DNA of 64,000 nt from Poronia punctata. Lineage: Eukaryota; Ascomycota; Sordariomycetes; Xylariales; Xylariaceae. Both the position numbers and the translations under genes were made by a program. Positions 1-11,077 of this stretch are shown one piece after another. The notes under the pieces were generated by a model. The model was not told the origin of the DNA. It was given only the letters and a program-made list of their open reading frames with translations, and did no database searches. Every line of letters begins with the position of its first letter. Within the stretch, counting starts at the first letter, position 1. The stretch is from NCBI GenBank assembly GCA_022579005.1, contig MU401622.1, positions 22,825 to 86,824 of the forward strand. Direction: 5' to 3'.

Positions 1-878
1 GTCCTGTACGGGTTTTATGAATGGTTGGAGAGACATGGGAGTGAGACGGTGGTTTTGAGTTTTCAGTATGAGGGGTCGACGGTCCTGGGGGCGGAGAACG
101 ATGAGAAGGTTCAGAGGGAGTTGTTCGAGATTCTGACGTCGGAAGTTGCCGGGAGGTTTGTCTATCAGGGGAGGGGGGTTGTTCCGACGCTTGGGGAGGC
201 GAGGGGGAAGATTTTGTTGTTTAGACGGTTTGATCTCGATGCGTTGGTGCCTGAGGAACGGTTTGAGGGGATGATGCCCGGGTTGCATATGTCGCCGAAG
301 AAATGGATGGATAATGATTCGGAAGGGTTCGAGTTGGTGTATAATGTCTCGACGAACGGGACGGCGCACGTGGAGGATTTTTATCATCCTTCTACGCATC
401 TGAGTGTGAAGGGGAATATTGAGGCCAAGTTTGAGGCGGCGGTGAATCATCTCGAGAAGGCGGCGGAGGGGGAGTATGAGAAGTTGTTTGTTACTTTTAC
501 TTCGGGGGTGCAGTAAGTTTTTTTTTTTCTTTTTTTTTTCCCCATTCTTTTTCCTATTTTTTGATCCCTTCTTCTGCCTCATAACAAGGTCGAGGAATAT
601 CATATCGACTTTGACCCAAAACTAACACGAAAACCAGCGTCGAGATAATACCTCCCGTCTACCCCGAAATCATGGCCCTTGGTCCCAAACCGGCATCCAC
701 ATTCTGGTCCGAGTCCGAGTCCGAGTCATCTCACGTACAGTACGCAGAAGCTGTAGAGGGAGTGAATTACCAGTTGCACGACTTTCTCAAGGGTATGAGA
801 GGGAAGAGACTGGGTATTGTGGTCATGGATTTCTTTGAAGAGCCTGAAGGTTTGATTGATTTACTCCTTGACTTTTAG
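1..878 (+). CDS. PI-PLC-like phosphodiesterase, 3' part (5' end outside window)
   Basis: The open frame enters from base 1. Exons are <1-512 and 638-878, with intron 513-637 (GTAAGT donor, CTAAC branch site near 622, CAG acceptor). The TAA met at 514 lies inside the intron, so the apparent early stop is not real. Joined, the frame gives FYEWLERHGSETVVLSF, RGKILLFRRFDLD and, in exon 2, GKRLGIVVMDFFEEPEGLID. This is the pattern of the C-terminal half of the bacterial-type PI-PLC X-domain family in fungi, enzymes that cleave phosphatidylinositol or its glycosyl form. The catalytic His residues expected near the N terminus lie upstream of the window, so activity and signal peptide cannot be judged. 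The family is confident; the substrate is inferred. Confidence 0.8.
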
Positions 879-3800
879 TGTCTCGAAGATGAAGATGGAG
901 GAGAGGCCTAGGTTATTTAGTAAGTTCCGTCACCGTGGGAAGAGTTTTAGTGTATAGGACATGTCAGAATGGAATTATGACATCTTGACCTTAGGAACAA
1001 GGTACTTCTTGTCTTCCGTGTCTGTTTGTACGCTTCGCTTGTTCTTGGCTCATTAGGTGATAGGATCCCTAAATGCGAACAATGACCACGTTTTGTCGCG
1101 TTCCATTCATCAGTGTCTTCTGTCCATATACAGCAGTAATTAACCCAAGTTAGGTAGTCATATACTCTCTCTGGCCTTGTCCTTGGGCTGTTGGCAACGG
1201 ATTATACCTCGTTCTACGACGAATAGTTCCATCCTTTTCTTTCGTTTCAGTTCCTACCTAAGCCTAGTGGCTATTAGATAGACGACAAACCATCTGTCCA
1301 TATCTAGGAGTCAACTGTCACCGCGATGAATAAGCTAAAGTCTGCATCAGTTTAACATCTCTTTCTTCCGTCAGACGCGATACGAATGAAATGTGCGAGA
1401 GGCCTTTTCCCCGAATCCCGCCCTATGGACAATGATATGATACGATAAAGGAGTTGCAAGTCTAAGCAGACGATAATCAGGAATCACACATAACCATATA
1501 AGCAACGCCCGCTCTCATTGTCGGTAATACCTAATGTTGGTAGCTTTTGCATCCCATCTTATGCTTTTTTTTCTTGAAAAAGTGACGGACGAGGCATTCA
1601 TTGGTAGAGACCTGACCAATGCGGCCGCACCGGGTGGTATTCCGGCAGGGGGATCTAGTCCGGCAAACTAGGTTGATAGGTAAAGTAGGCAGGCCCCAGT
1701 CTCGGCCATAGGTCAAAGGACAAGTCCCAGCGAAGAAAAGATGTTGAAAACATAGGGCATTGACACATAACACTCGCCCGCTATTGGAACCACGTACAAG
1801 GGGCGGGCTGTAGGGAAATTCAACCCTTCTTTTTCGTCGCCGAACTCGCAGCCGCAGGGCCCAGGAAGGTCTAAGACAATGAAAGCCCTGTCTTCCACAT
1901 CACTTCGTAGCAGCGTGTGATGAAAACTAAAATCCGAGTAGCGGGGGTTCGTCAATTACACGGCAGTAATTTTGTCCGTTGATATATTACGAGGCTGTCT
2001 GCAAGGGGGGCTTGTTGAATGTTCCATAGTGAACCTCTTTAATGGCCCGGGGCGGTGTGACGTTGTCACTTACGTTGCGATCGCCAACCAACGTTGAGAA
2101 CCAGTGTTCTGAGCGAAACCCCTGTACAAATGAGAAGGGGGGAGAGCACCCCCGCTCTTCATCTTTCAGTTTCCGCGCTCAAGTTTTAACTGCGACACCG
2201 TGGCCTGTTTGTGTATGAATCTTGGTTGTCATATGGCTTGTAGGACTCATCAACTCAAAGTCCGAGTCCGTAGGAGATGCGGACGGGGAAGGAAATTCTG
2301 GCGAGTGCAACTTACCACACTGATCCAACATCCGAAAAGATTGTAGAGGGGTTTAGATTAGCGATTATGCAAATCTAAGACAATATGTGGGATACCAAGT
2401 GAACAAGAACACTTTCGGGGGTCATCGACGGGGGGTATCCTTGGAACCAAGACATGTTTCGTTATACGACCTCAGTCTTTTGACCCTCTCCGGGTCGATG
2501 TTTGCCAATACAAACATAATAGAGCTTCTTGGTAACAAGCAGCGTGATGCATCTTTCAATGGTTCAGGGGCGACAGAGTTTGCAATACCAACCCTATCAT
2601 TATTATCAATCGTGTGGTGGGCTTTACAAAGACTGGTTCTGGTTGAGAGCTGAACATGTTACGGATGACGCCGTGGCTTGACTAGGCAGCTAGACTAAAC
2701 AACTGGGCGTCGTTCCGATGGGCTGGATACATGCCGACTAGATGCTATGTACGTTGCGCACCTACCAGAAGACCGACATACGTAGAATCCGGGGACAAGG
2801 TACACGACAGTGAAACAGTCTACCGGGCCTGCCCGTCAGCCTACTTTGAAGTAGATAGTTTGGTTCTCGTCGACCTGCCTAAGGAAGTCTCGTCTTGAGT
2901 CCGACGTTTAGGTTATAGAGCCTTGTAAGCAGCATTAAAAGCGGAAACAAAGCCGGTGCTGTGCGACCAGCACAACATGGTTGCGTACACGCAATTCCGA
3001 ATGCCTGCCAACCGAATTTTGCTTGTAAAATGTGGCTTTTGGTTACAACCCCCTCCCCCTTGATCAGGGACAAAAGGGGGGTGGGTGAGGATGAGATGGT
3101 AGGCCGATGAAACGACGAAACAGGAGGCCGGTGGGTCAAGAAGCATTACTAACCGCGCGTGAAAGTGAAAGAGACAAGGAGGAGGCATGGGTCCACAGGA
3201 GAGAAAAATATTTTCACCAAGTCAGCCAAATGGTTTTGTCGCGGTTTTGCCTGCCAGCGGATTCTTCCATATCCAGACCACCGCCATCTTGTATCTTCCC
3301 CCCAAGTACCTAACCTACGTTATCCCACTGCGGGGTTATGTAGAATTGTCGGGCCACGAATGGGTGATCAAGTCATGTAAGTAGGCAGTGGCGGCGGTCG
3401 ATAGTGGTGGCTGTGGTCACTTGGGGACTAGGCTGGTGACCTGATGATTAATGCGAACTTCGAGGTACAATTAAAGGCACATGTGTGTATTGGTAGTTCC
3501 TTCCATGACACCGGGCAGCGAAAGACATGGCAAAAACAGGAAACAACAGGGCACAGCATATACGTACATTACATACCTCATTGCAGGTGATGCGACATTC
3601 GGCTCCAAGTTGGCGTTGAGGGTCTTTGTGAGACGTTTTGTGATCTATCTCATCCCTATAGAGCGGGACCTAGCATGAAATTAAAAGCCCGACAAGACCG
3701 GGCATGGTCGAGCGTGACAACCTTTTGGCTCGCATCGGTCGCATCTGATGGTTTAGTACTCGTAGAAAAGCATGTAGGTACTAGGGTAGTTTAGGTACCT

Positions 3801-4150
3801 GGAGTAATGAACCACCATCCCAACGCACCTGCTTCATGTGGGCAAGGCTTTATCTACCTTGCCTCTATTAGATCTTCTACGGAAAAAAGGCCGGTTCCAG
3901 ACGTTATTCCTATGATATTTTATCGAGAAGAAACAAAAAGATTTAATCAAGTATGAAAATGAAGGACCGAAAAGAAGAGGCACGGGTGTTGAGATGAACT
4001 GATTGATGTTGTACCCACAAACGGATATAGGAAACATATGAAATCCTGACGGAAAGCCGAGGCAGATGCCTTTCTTGTCCATGGTATCATGTATCGTCAA
4101 CACCTGCGCCGGAATCTCCGCCCCTTCCTTCAAAATCATGTTTACTTTGC
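879..4150. other. intergenic, no gene recognised
   Basis: About 3.3 kb without a convincing gene. Open frames are short, overlap on both strands and have no family resemblance. The first part is the 3' flank of the PI-PLC-like gene. The stretch is rich in TAGGTA/TACCTA words, as elsewhere between genes here. Confidence 0.5.
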
Positions 4151-4984
4151 TAAGGGCGTGTTTGGTCTGTTGTTTATTGCTTATTAAAGTAGGGAGAAGC
4201 AAAAAGCATAAACAGTGTGTTTAGTAAACTACTTTTAACTTATCTCTACTTTTAGCACACTAAAATTTGTTTATCCCTGTTTTTTTTACTTAGCTAATTA
4301 GGCAGGATTATTTTGCTTTTATTTTTAGCATTTTTGTTAACAACTTTTTGTTGTTTATTTTTGCTTATATGCTAAATTTAGTTAGTTATAGTAGCTAACC
4401 CTTTTATAATTATAAGTATATAGGTTAGAACATGTACTCTAAGTACTAGTTAGAATTAGCTGCGAAGGTATATTAAAATTAACTGCGCAAGTATGTTAAA
4501 ATTGAATTAACTGCAAAGGTATGTTAAAATTCAATTAACTGCAAAGGTATATTAAAATTTAAATGACTGCAAAGGTATGTTGGAAATGACTGCAAAGGTA
4601 TGTTAAAAATGACTGCGAAGGTATGTTGGAAATGACTGCAAAGGTATGTTGAAAATAACTGCAAAGGTATGTTGGAAATGACTGCAAAGGTATGTTGGAA
4701 TTAACTGCGTAAGGCTATATTTAAGTGCTAAATACAGTAGCAACGCATAATTTATAGTGTTAATACCTCTGCTATATAGGCTGCTATAGCCCTATAATAA
4801 TAAGCAAAAAGCAATAATTCTACAACCAAACACAAATTAACTTATTTGTCCTAAAAAGAACTGCAGTTGTCGCTGATTAGCTGCAGCTTTAGCCTATAAA
4901 CAACCTACTTATCGCTTTACTTATAACAAGGATGTCACGGGCCATAAGTAAAAGCAATAAACAAGCAGACCAAACACGCCCTAA
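4151..4984. mobile_element. PIF/Harbinger-type inverted-repeat element (MITE-like), non-coding
   Basis: The element spans 4154-4981 (828 bases). The left end begins GGGCGTGTTTGGTCTG and the right end is its exact inverse complement. Beyond 16 bases the match continues with one indel as far as the TTGTTTATTGCTT part. TAA occurs directly outside both ends (4151-4153 and 4982-4984), a 3-base target duplication of the TWA type. Ends starting GGGC plus a TWA duplication are the known signature of PIF/Harbinger (Tourist-like) elements. The interior is AT-rich with no transposase frame and holds a tandem array at 4451-4715. It is therefore non-autonomous and would need a transposase from elsewhere. 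Its sharp ends suggest it is not very old. Confidence 0.8.
4451..4715. repeat. minisatellite inside the inverted-repeat element
   Basis: About eleven degenerate units share the core CTGCAAAGGTATGTT, followed by AAAATT or GGAAATGA spacers. Unit length varies from about 22 to 29 bases. The right-hand units are shorter and more alike than the left-hand ones. Confidence 0.85.
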
Positions 4985-7900
4985 GTCGGTGTGGCATTGA
5001 CCTCGATTTATTTATTTCACGGCCATGCAATGAGGACAGAAGATCCGAAAGTTGCAGTTCCCAAGTCGTACCATTTAAATACCAATCGATCACCCGGTGA
5101 GGCTGCACCAGGGCGCGAGATCGACGACGGCAGATCAACAAGTCGGAATTTATTAGTGTCCGTAGTGGGTGGTGCAGACCTACTGTGCGTACTCGTACTT
5201 ACCTAGTGGTAGGCACTAATTCAGTCTAGAATGCTACCGTGGGTCCCCGTACTATCACCAAGCAGTGCCGGCGTTACCTCGCTAGCGACCCCTCTCAAAA
5301 ACGACGGCTCAGGTACGCGTGTCCCGCCGGCCCCCGGCCAAACCCTTTTTTTTAGCTTGTTTCACGACGCTCTCTCGACTTGAAAGTTGAACTTGCTGCT
5401 GTACCACTATTCCACACGCTATCGACGACCCCGGCCTTTTGAAGAGAGTGTCTCCTCACAACGACTCCCAGTAGCTAAAGCAATAATTCTTTTAGAGCTT
5501 GCATGGTCAGGGTTTCGGTCGGTTCGGAAGCACCGTCTATGTTCGAAACGATTGTTCTAGTCTGCTCCCAACCTTCCAATTGCTGATTCAACATGGCGAC
5601 AGTGGAGAATCAGGAATTTCCTAGGAATGAGGGGTCTCAGCCTTTCAGGTAATGAATTCGCTAGTCACTAAAATAGGTTTGTTCGACCAGGATCTGTCTC
5701 TTCGTATGCTGTGGTGTTTTATTCCAAAGATGGGAACTGACAGGCCTCCGATGCACGACATCTTGTTGTCTACCTCTCACCTTCCTATAATCTTTCCATG
5801 GAGAGATGTCGGGAGCATTTGACCAGAGCCGGGTTGGAAGCTGTGCCGTCGGACAAGGCTTTTAATCTCTTAATCAAAGCCGAATATAACATACCTACCT
5901 TGGTCCTTAGGTATGTCATTAGTTAAAAGGCCGTCAAATGACACCAAGCACTTAAAAGAGAAGGAGAAAGTAAATATCGGCCATGGAGCACAAGGTATGT
6001 GGCTATTTTTATGAAGGACGTTTAATTATCACTCATCCCTCGTGGGAGAGTTGCTTACTTGGATAGGAAGCTCATTCGGATTGCTTTGAAGAAATCCCCG
6101 GGTGTTCGTTAGAAGTGGATAGTGGATCCATCGCTTTGCGACTCGTCAGTCAGCAGAAGAATTCAACCTCATGAGAGAATCCATGCACGGGTAGTATTCA
6201 AGATCACGTCGTAGCCCCCCAGCACTAGGCAATGGCAATGCTGTGCCATATGGCGCGCAGTTGTGTTTTCTTTCCTTCCGCTTGCTTGGATGAACTCGCA
6301 TCTGCCTAGGTTGGGGGCTGGGGCTGGGGCTGGGTACACGCATTTTGTAGGGTCTTCTGTCTGTCCATCGAAAGTGCAGGCATTCTACTACAAACAGAAT
6401 GAAGATGTCGACGAAAGGATATTTGACCACCTCAAGGTTTCAACTTACCAAGGGGGTGCTACAAGTACATTGCAGCTGAGAAGCCCTTTACCGCCGTCGC
6501 GTCAGTGTAATGCTGTAAACCAAAGAAACGAAACGATAGGGCGCATTGATTGGGTCTGCTCGCTTCGAGAGTGTTTCATGTGTTGCCAACCAAAAGTCCT
6601 CGGTTTGTACCCAACCGGCGCCATCGGGGAATAGGTAGATGTTTCATTGGCCAAGGCTTGCAGTGAACAGCTCTTCAGTTCTTCTCTCCCCCCTCCTCCT
6701 CTTCCCCGATAGGTAAGGTGATATTCTTACCTATTTGTTGTCAGTAAAATTACACATCCGTCCTATTGGTAAGTTTGCTTGGTGAATCAGGAATCAAAAT
6801 TGACGCCTCTGTCTTATGCGACACGTAGCTGGCGCTTGCTCTCTTAATCATCAGCTTATACTTGAACGATCTGATGAATCGTTTACTTGGAAGTATCTTA
6901 CATGCCCGACGTGCCAACCCACGTGTTTGGACTACCGTGACTCCAGACCTTGTACACGTACGTGTACGATGCATGTGTATTGATTGATTGATGGTGTTTA
7001 AGCACTATAATACAGTGAAATATACATTCTTTGTCTACCTGCCTAAACTTGAAGTGTTTTAGCTCGCCTGCCGTAATAGGTAAGTTCTTTAAACAAATTG
7101 TCGGTTAGCTCCGGATTGTCCAGATGGTCCCGATTTACCGAACAAGCATTTCCCACTGCTAGCCTGTATTCACTTCGACCACTTCCACATATCTAAAGTA
7201 GGTACATGATGTATTCGGTTTTCTTGCACAGAAAGACGAGGCACTCGGTTATTTAGATTTAGAAGGTTGTCGACTTCTGATCTTGCGCCACTACCAAGAT
7301 CCATATTCCCCTTGCGCCTCGCGCTATCGAGTCATGTCATTGCCTGGTTCTTTAGGTGAGGTTCATCCTGTACACATAAGGAGAGAATGTTGAAGATAAG
7401 GGAATTGAAAGAGAGTCGCATAGCACCTATCAAGTTGCCGAGCAAGCTCAACCAACAAACGCCTGACTGACAGTTTTGTCCCTTTTCCGAGACCGAGATG
7501 CTCTTCGCAAATATCCATATAGCTGTTACCCACCCTTGAAACTGGCTGCTTGTAGTCCTTTGTTCCCGAATTTCCGGCGTTGAGCAAGATGGTCGATTTT
7601 CCTGGCGTCCCCTGGCGTTCCTGACGAATGACCGCTTTCTTCTTTACTACAAACACAATAGGTAAAGTACGGACTGCACAACAAAGCGCCGAGCGGTACC
7701 TGTTGCAGAATATGATGTATACCTAAAATATATTTATAATAGTTTGGGTCGAATGTGAGTCTGGCCCAAAAAGTCTGGGTCCTCTGTCCCACCCGGACTG
7801 CCACCTCATGGGCGAAGCAAGCCCACCTGCCTCCCCACCCCTGCATCTTACCCAACATACATGCCTCACATTCAACCAACGTTGGTCGACATGCGCGCGC

Positions 7901-8596
7901 GCAAAGGGGAGGAGTCTTTTTTTTTTTTTTTTACCGTCAGACTGGGGTTACCCATTACCTACCGCCGAAAGGGCCATCCTTGTCTAGTTTTCGAGAGCGC
8001 TTGTTTCGTGGCCCGGCTACGTCCCCTGGGCTCGGCACTAGTCAGCATCGTCCGTACTGTCATACCTTCTTACCAGCCTTCGATATAATATTGTTCGGAT
8101 GTTCCTCACACCATTTGGCTTTATTTTTTTCTTTTTCTTTTCTCTCTCTCTCTCTCTCTCTTCTACTCCAGCCCCCATTCTTCAAGACTCTTTGTGTCTA
8201 CAGGCCGTGTCGCCTCTTACAGTCCTTACCCTGCTCCATATTCTGCCGGCTCAGTCCTACACTCCTTTAGGCTCGTCACTTATCCAAGTACTCTTTGTTG
8301 TACATTCTTTATCGTGGCCAGCCACTCCTGAACAAACATTCAAATTCTTCATTTTATGCCCAGCCATAACTTGGAGATTCTGATCTGATCTTGTTTGTCA
8401 CATACCTACCTTCATTCCTTCCCATCCACCGCTGTTCCGGCATCAGCGTGTACCTAGAAGAACAAGCATCTTCTATACTTTCCTTCAAACACTTTGTTTT
8501 CAAACGTTGCCTTTTCTTCTTTCACGGCATCGTTACCAAACGTCAACAGAACACCAACGCCTACACGGACCACACAACACAAAGAACAAACTAAAA
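4985..8596. other. intergenic and promoter region of the DUF1996 gene
   Basis: About 3.6 kb without a recognisable gene. There is a small GGGGCT-like triplication near 6307-6332 and a T run at 7917-7932. The last few hundred bases are pyrimidine-rich and read as the promoter and 5' UTR of the gene that starts at 8597. Confidence 0.5.
8118..8170 (+). promoter_or_regulatory. CT-rich core promoter tract
   Basis: A T/C-only tract with a CTCTCTCT run lies about 430-480 bases before the start codon at 8597. CT-rich blocks just upstream of transcription starts are common in highly expressed genes of filamentous ascomycetes. The link to this gene is inferred from position. Confidence 0.45.
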
Positions 8597-10207
8597 ATGA
8601 AGTTTACCACTACCGCTGCGTTGGCCGCCTTGGCTTCGCTCGCCTCGGCCAAGGATGACCGCACCTTTGCTGTCCTCCGCTTTGACGGCGATCAGTTCTT
8701 GACCGAGGGTCCCATAGACCCCATCGTCAGCCCTGGCCAAGAGTCCTCCCACTACCACACCATCATGGGAGGAAGCAACTTCGCCGCCACTGTCGACGGC
8801 GGCATCTTGATCGATTCTGAATGCACAACTGCCAAGATTAAGAACGACAAGAGCAACTACTGGGTCCCCGGCCTCTTCTTCCAGGATCCATCGACTGGCC
8901 AGTTCCAGAAGGTCCCGCTTTACTACATGAACGTATACTACTTCTTCGAACCCACGGATGACGAGATCAAGGCTTTCCCTCTCGGCTTGAAGATGGTAGC
9001 TGGTGACGCTCTGACGAGATCTCCCCCTGCTTCGGGAGGTGCCCTGAACCTCGACCCCGATAACGGGACCCCCATTAACTCGGCGCAGTGGACTTGCCCT
9101 CGCCAGAGCTACGACCCCCCATCGTACCCTACGGATTCGGACGGAACCATGGGTGGACAGGTAGACCCCACCAACCAGGGCGCCGGTACGGGTTTCCCTT
9201 ACCAGAAATGCGACGGTACCTACTCGCCCCTGCGGATGGACATCCACTTCCCTTCGTGCTACAACCCCGAAGCCGGCCTGGACGACCACAGGAACAACAT
9301 GAGATTCCCCTCGGTCACCAACTTCCGCGAGAACTGCCCCGAGGGTTGGATCCACGTGCCGCATCTCTTCTACGAGATTTACTGGAACACCCCCCTATTC
9401 GACGATCTCTGGACAGCCGATGGCACGACGCAGCCTTTTGTTCTCGCGACTGGTGATGCGACGGGCTACTCCTCGCACGGCGACTTCATCTCCGGCTGGG
9501 ACGAGGAGACTCTACAGACCATCGTTGACACCTGCAACGCCGGCACCACCGGCATGGATCAATGCCCCCAGATTCCTGGTGGTCTGAACGACAATGGCAA
9601 CTGCAAGATCGACCCCGTCTTCGGCAGCGTCCTTCCCCTAGGAGAATTCATCAGCGAGCTTCCTGTTGTCGGCACCAATGTCACTGGCTGGGGTAAGGGT
9701 GGCAATTCCCCTTCTCCGTCGTACCCGCACCACTCTTCTTCTTCTTCTTCTTCTTCGACTTCCAAGTACTCGACGGCAACCCCCACGGAGATCTCGAGCA
9801 CATCATACAAGGCCAGCAGCACATCCGAGATCAGCAGCACATACGAAGCCAGCAGCACATCCGAGGCTACCAGCAGCACATACAAGGCCAGCAGTACATC
9901 CGAGGGAGCAGCCAAGCCCGCAGCCACCAGCAACGGCCACAACAAAGTCGTCGTCGGCGGACCCGGCATCAAAGCCCAAGCACCCTCATCCGCATCCGCA
10001 TCCGCACCTACCGATGTCCCCTCTTCACCACCAGCTAACGATGCTTCCACCATCTACGACTTCGTCACTGTTACCGTGACTGCCACAATCGCACCGGCAA
10101 CGGAAACGGAAACATCACAACCACTCGTGCACCGCCATGCTCCTAGACATTCCCACGGACATCATCACAGACATCTGGGAGGAAGTTTCGCCGCTCGTCG
10201 TCGCTAG
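8597..10207 (+). CDS. secreted DUF1996 protein with Ser/Thr-rich tail
   Basis: A single exon encodes 536 residues. The start at 8597 is chosen because it opens directly with a signal peptide (basic MKF, then an Ala/Leu-rich core to about residue 18); an upstream extension of the frame is not signal-like. Residues about 30-285 fit the DUF1996 family, including HYHTIMGGSNF, YWVPGLFF, the DIHFPSC block and GWIHVPHLFYEIYW. Cysteines are spread as in a disulphide-bonded secreted domain. A low-complexity Ser/Thr segment (about 375-455) has repeated SSTSE/SSTYE-like units and is probably O-glycosylated. The end is His/Arg-rich (HRHAPRHSHGHHHRH). There is no C-terminal hydrophobic segment, so no GPI anchor. 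The molecular function of DUF1996 is unknown; a cell-surface or extracellular site is inferred. Confidence 0.88.
   Translation: MKFTTTAALAALASLASAKDDRTFAVLRFDGDQFLTEGPIDPIVSPGQESSHYHTIMGGSNFAATVDGGILIDSECTTAKIKNDKSNYWVPGLFFQDPSTGQFQKVPLYYMNVYYFFEPTDDEIKAFPLGLKMVAGDALTRSPPASGGALNLDPDNGTPINSAQWTCPRQSYDPPSYPTDSDGTMGGQVDPTNQGAGTGFPYQKCDGTYSPLRMDIHFPSCYNPEAGLDDHRNNMRFPSVTNFRENCPEGWIHVPHLFYEIYWNTPLFDDLWTADGTTQPFVLATGDATGYSSHGDFISGWDEETLQTIVDTCNAGTTGMDQCPQIPGGLNDNGNCKIDPVFGSVLPLGEFISELPVVGTNVTGWGKGGNSPSPSYPHHSSSSSSSSTSKYSTATPTEISSTSYKASSTSEISSTYEASSTSEATSSTYKASSTSEGAAKPAATSNGHNKVVVGGPGIKAQAPSSASASAPTDVPSSPPANDASTIYDFVTVTVTATIAPATETETSQPLVHRHAPRHSHGHHHRHLGGSFAARRR
9735..9910 (+). repeat. Ser/Thr-rich coding repeat
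   Basis: A TCT-repeat run encodes poly-Ser. It is followed by imperfect repeats of about 27 bases encoding AGCAGCACATCC-type units (SSTSE). It lies inside the DUF1996 gene and is likely to vary in length between strains. Confidence 0.8.
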
Positions 10208-11077
10208 AAAAGTGATGACGGTTTTTTTATCTTCCATTCCTTGTCCTTTTTATAAGAAACAGCAACGACAGCGACGGTGACGGGCGATAGAGAACCCGTG
10301 TATGCATGCGTGCATGCATATACGAACGATAACGTCTTTTTGAGGGAAAAAAAAAGAAATGATTGAGCGAAGAGTTGATTGATTTTTTCTATTCTTCTTG
10401 TTCATCTTTTTCTATGATGACAACTTTTTTTTGATATACCATATATAAAACCTTGCTTTTTCGATAGTAGCAATGGGTTTACTTCGATTCTTACTGTATA
10501 TATTTTTACACTTTTATACCGACACCTACCTTTGAGATGAAAAGAGATGAGAAGAGAACGCGGAAATAAAAAGTTGGTGGATATTTCCGAAAATCTTTTC
10601 GGTTAGAATTGCAGATTCTGGTGACATGAAGCGACCTGACAGTATTTGAGGTTTCGTCTCTCTACCTATTGAAACGTTGTGTGAAAACAAATGATTTAAC
10701 CAAGGTACTTCCAATGTAGTAGTTTAAATCTTGTTCTGGTATGCAGGTAGTAGTCGGCGCAGTATGAAGAGTGTGGTCTGGATTGTCTTGATAACAAGCC
10801 TCTTTCTGTAAAGCAAGCAAGTGACTGACTTCAATGGGCCGGGATTTTCGACGTCATGTACTACGTCTTATGAGATATAAGCATATTCTTTCTCATCACA
10901 GGGTATCCTACTCTAGTTCTAGTAGTCTTGACTAAGGTAGGTACTTACTTATATAGACAGACAGGTGTGACGAGATAATCAAGGCTGGGGTGCGAAGACG
11001 TTGTCAAGATAATATTTCTTCTTCTCTTCTCTCACCCCCAAAACAACAGGGCCGTCACTATATCTTGATAGTCTTGC
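10208..11077. other. convergent 3' flanks
   Basis: This lies between the DUF1996 gene and the oppositely oriented methyltransferase gene. It is T-rich after the first stop (10226 onward, and 10384-10450), as expected for 3' UTR sequence. No gene was seen. Confidence 0.5.

Noticed and set aside
4451..4715. CRISPR-like regularly spaced repeats
   Set aside because: The spacers are similar to each other and variable in length, the genome is eukaryotic, and the array sits inside a transposable element.
6263..6634. 123-codon open frame in the first gene desert
   Set aside because: No start context, no homologous pattern, and it overlaps an equally long frame on the other strand.
7755..8270. 171-codon open frame before the DUF1996 gene
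   Set aside because: It is mostly Phe/Ser/Leu from T/C-rich promoter sequence and shows no conserved pattern.
8591..9364. 257-codon open frame antisense to the DUF1996 gene
   Set aside because: It mirrors a GC-rich coding exon, has no family features, and the sense frame is clearly DUF1996.
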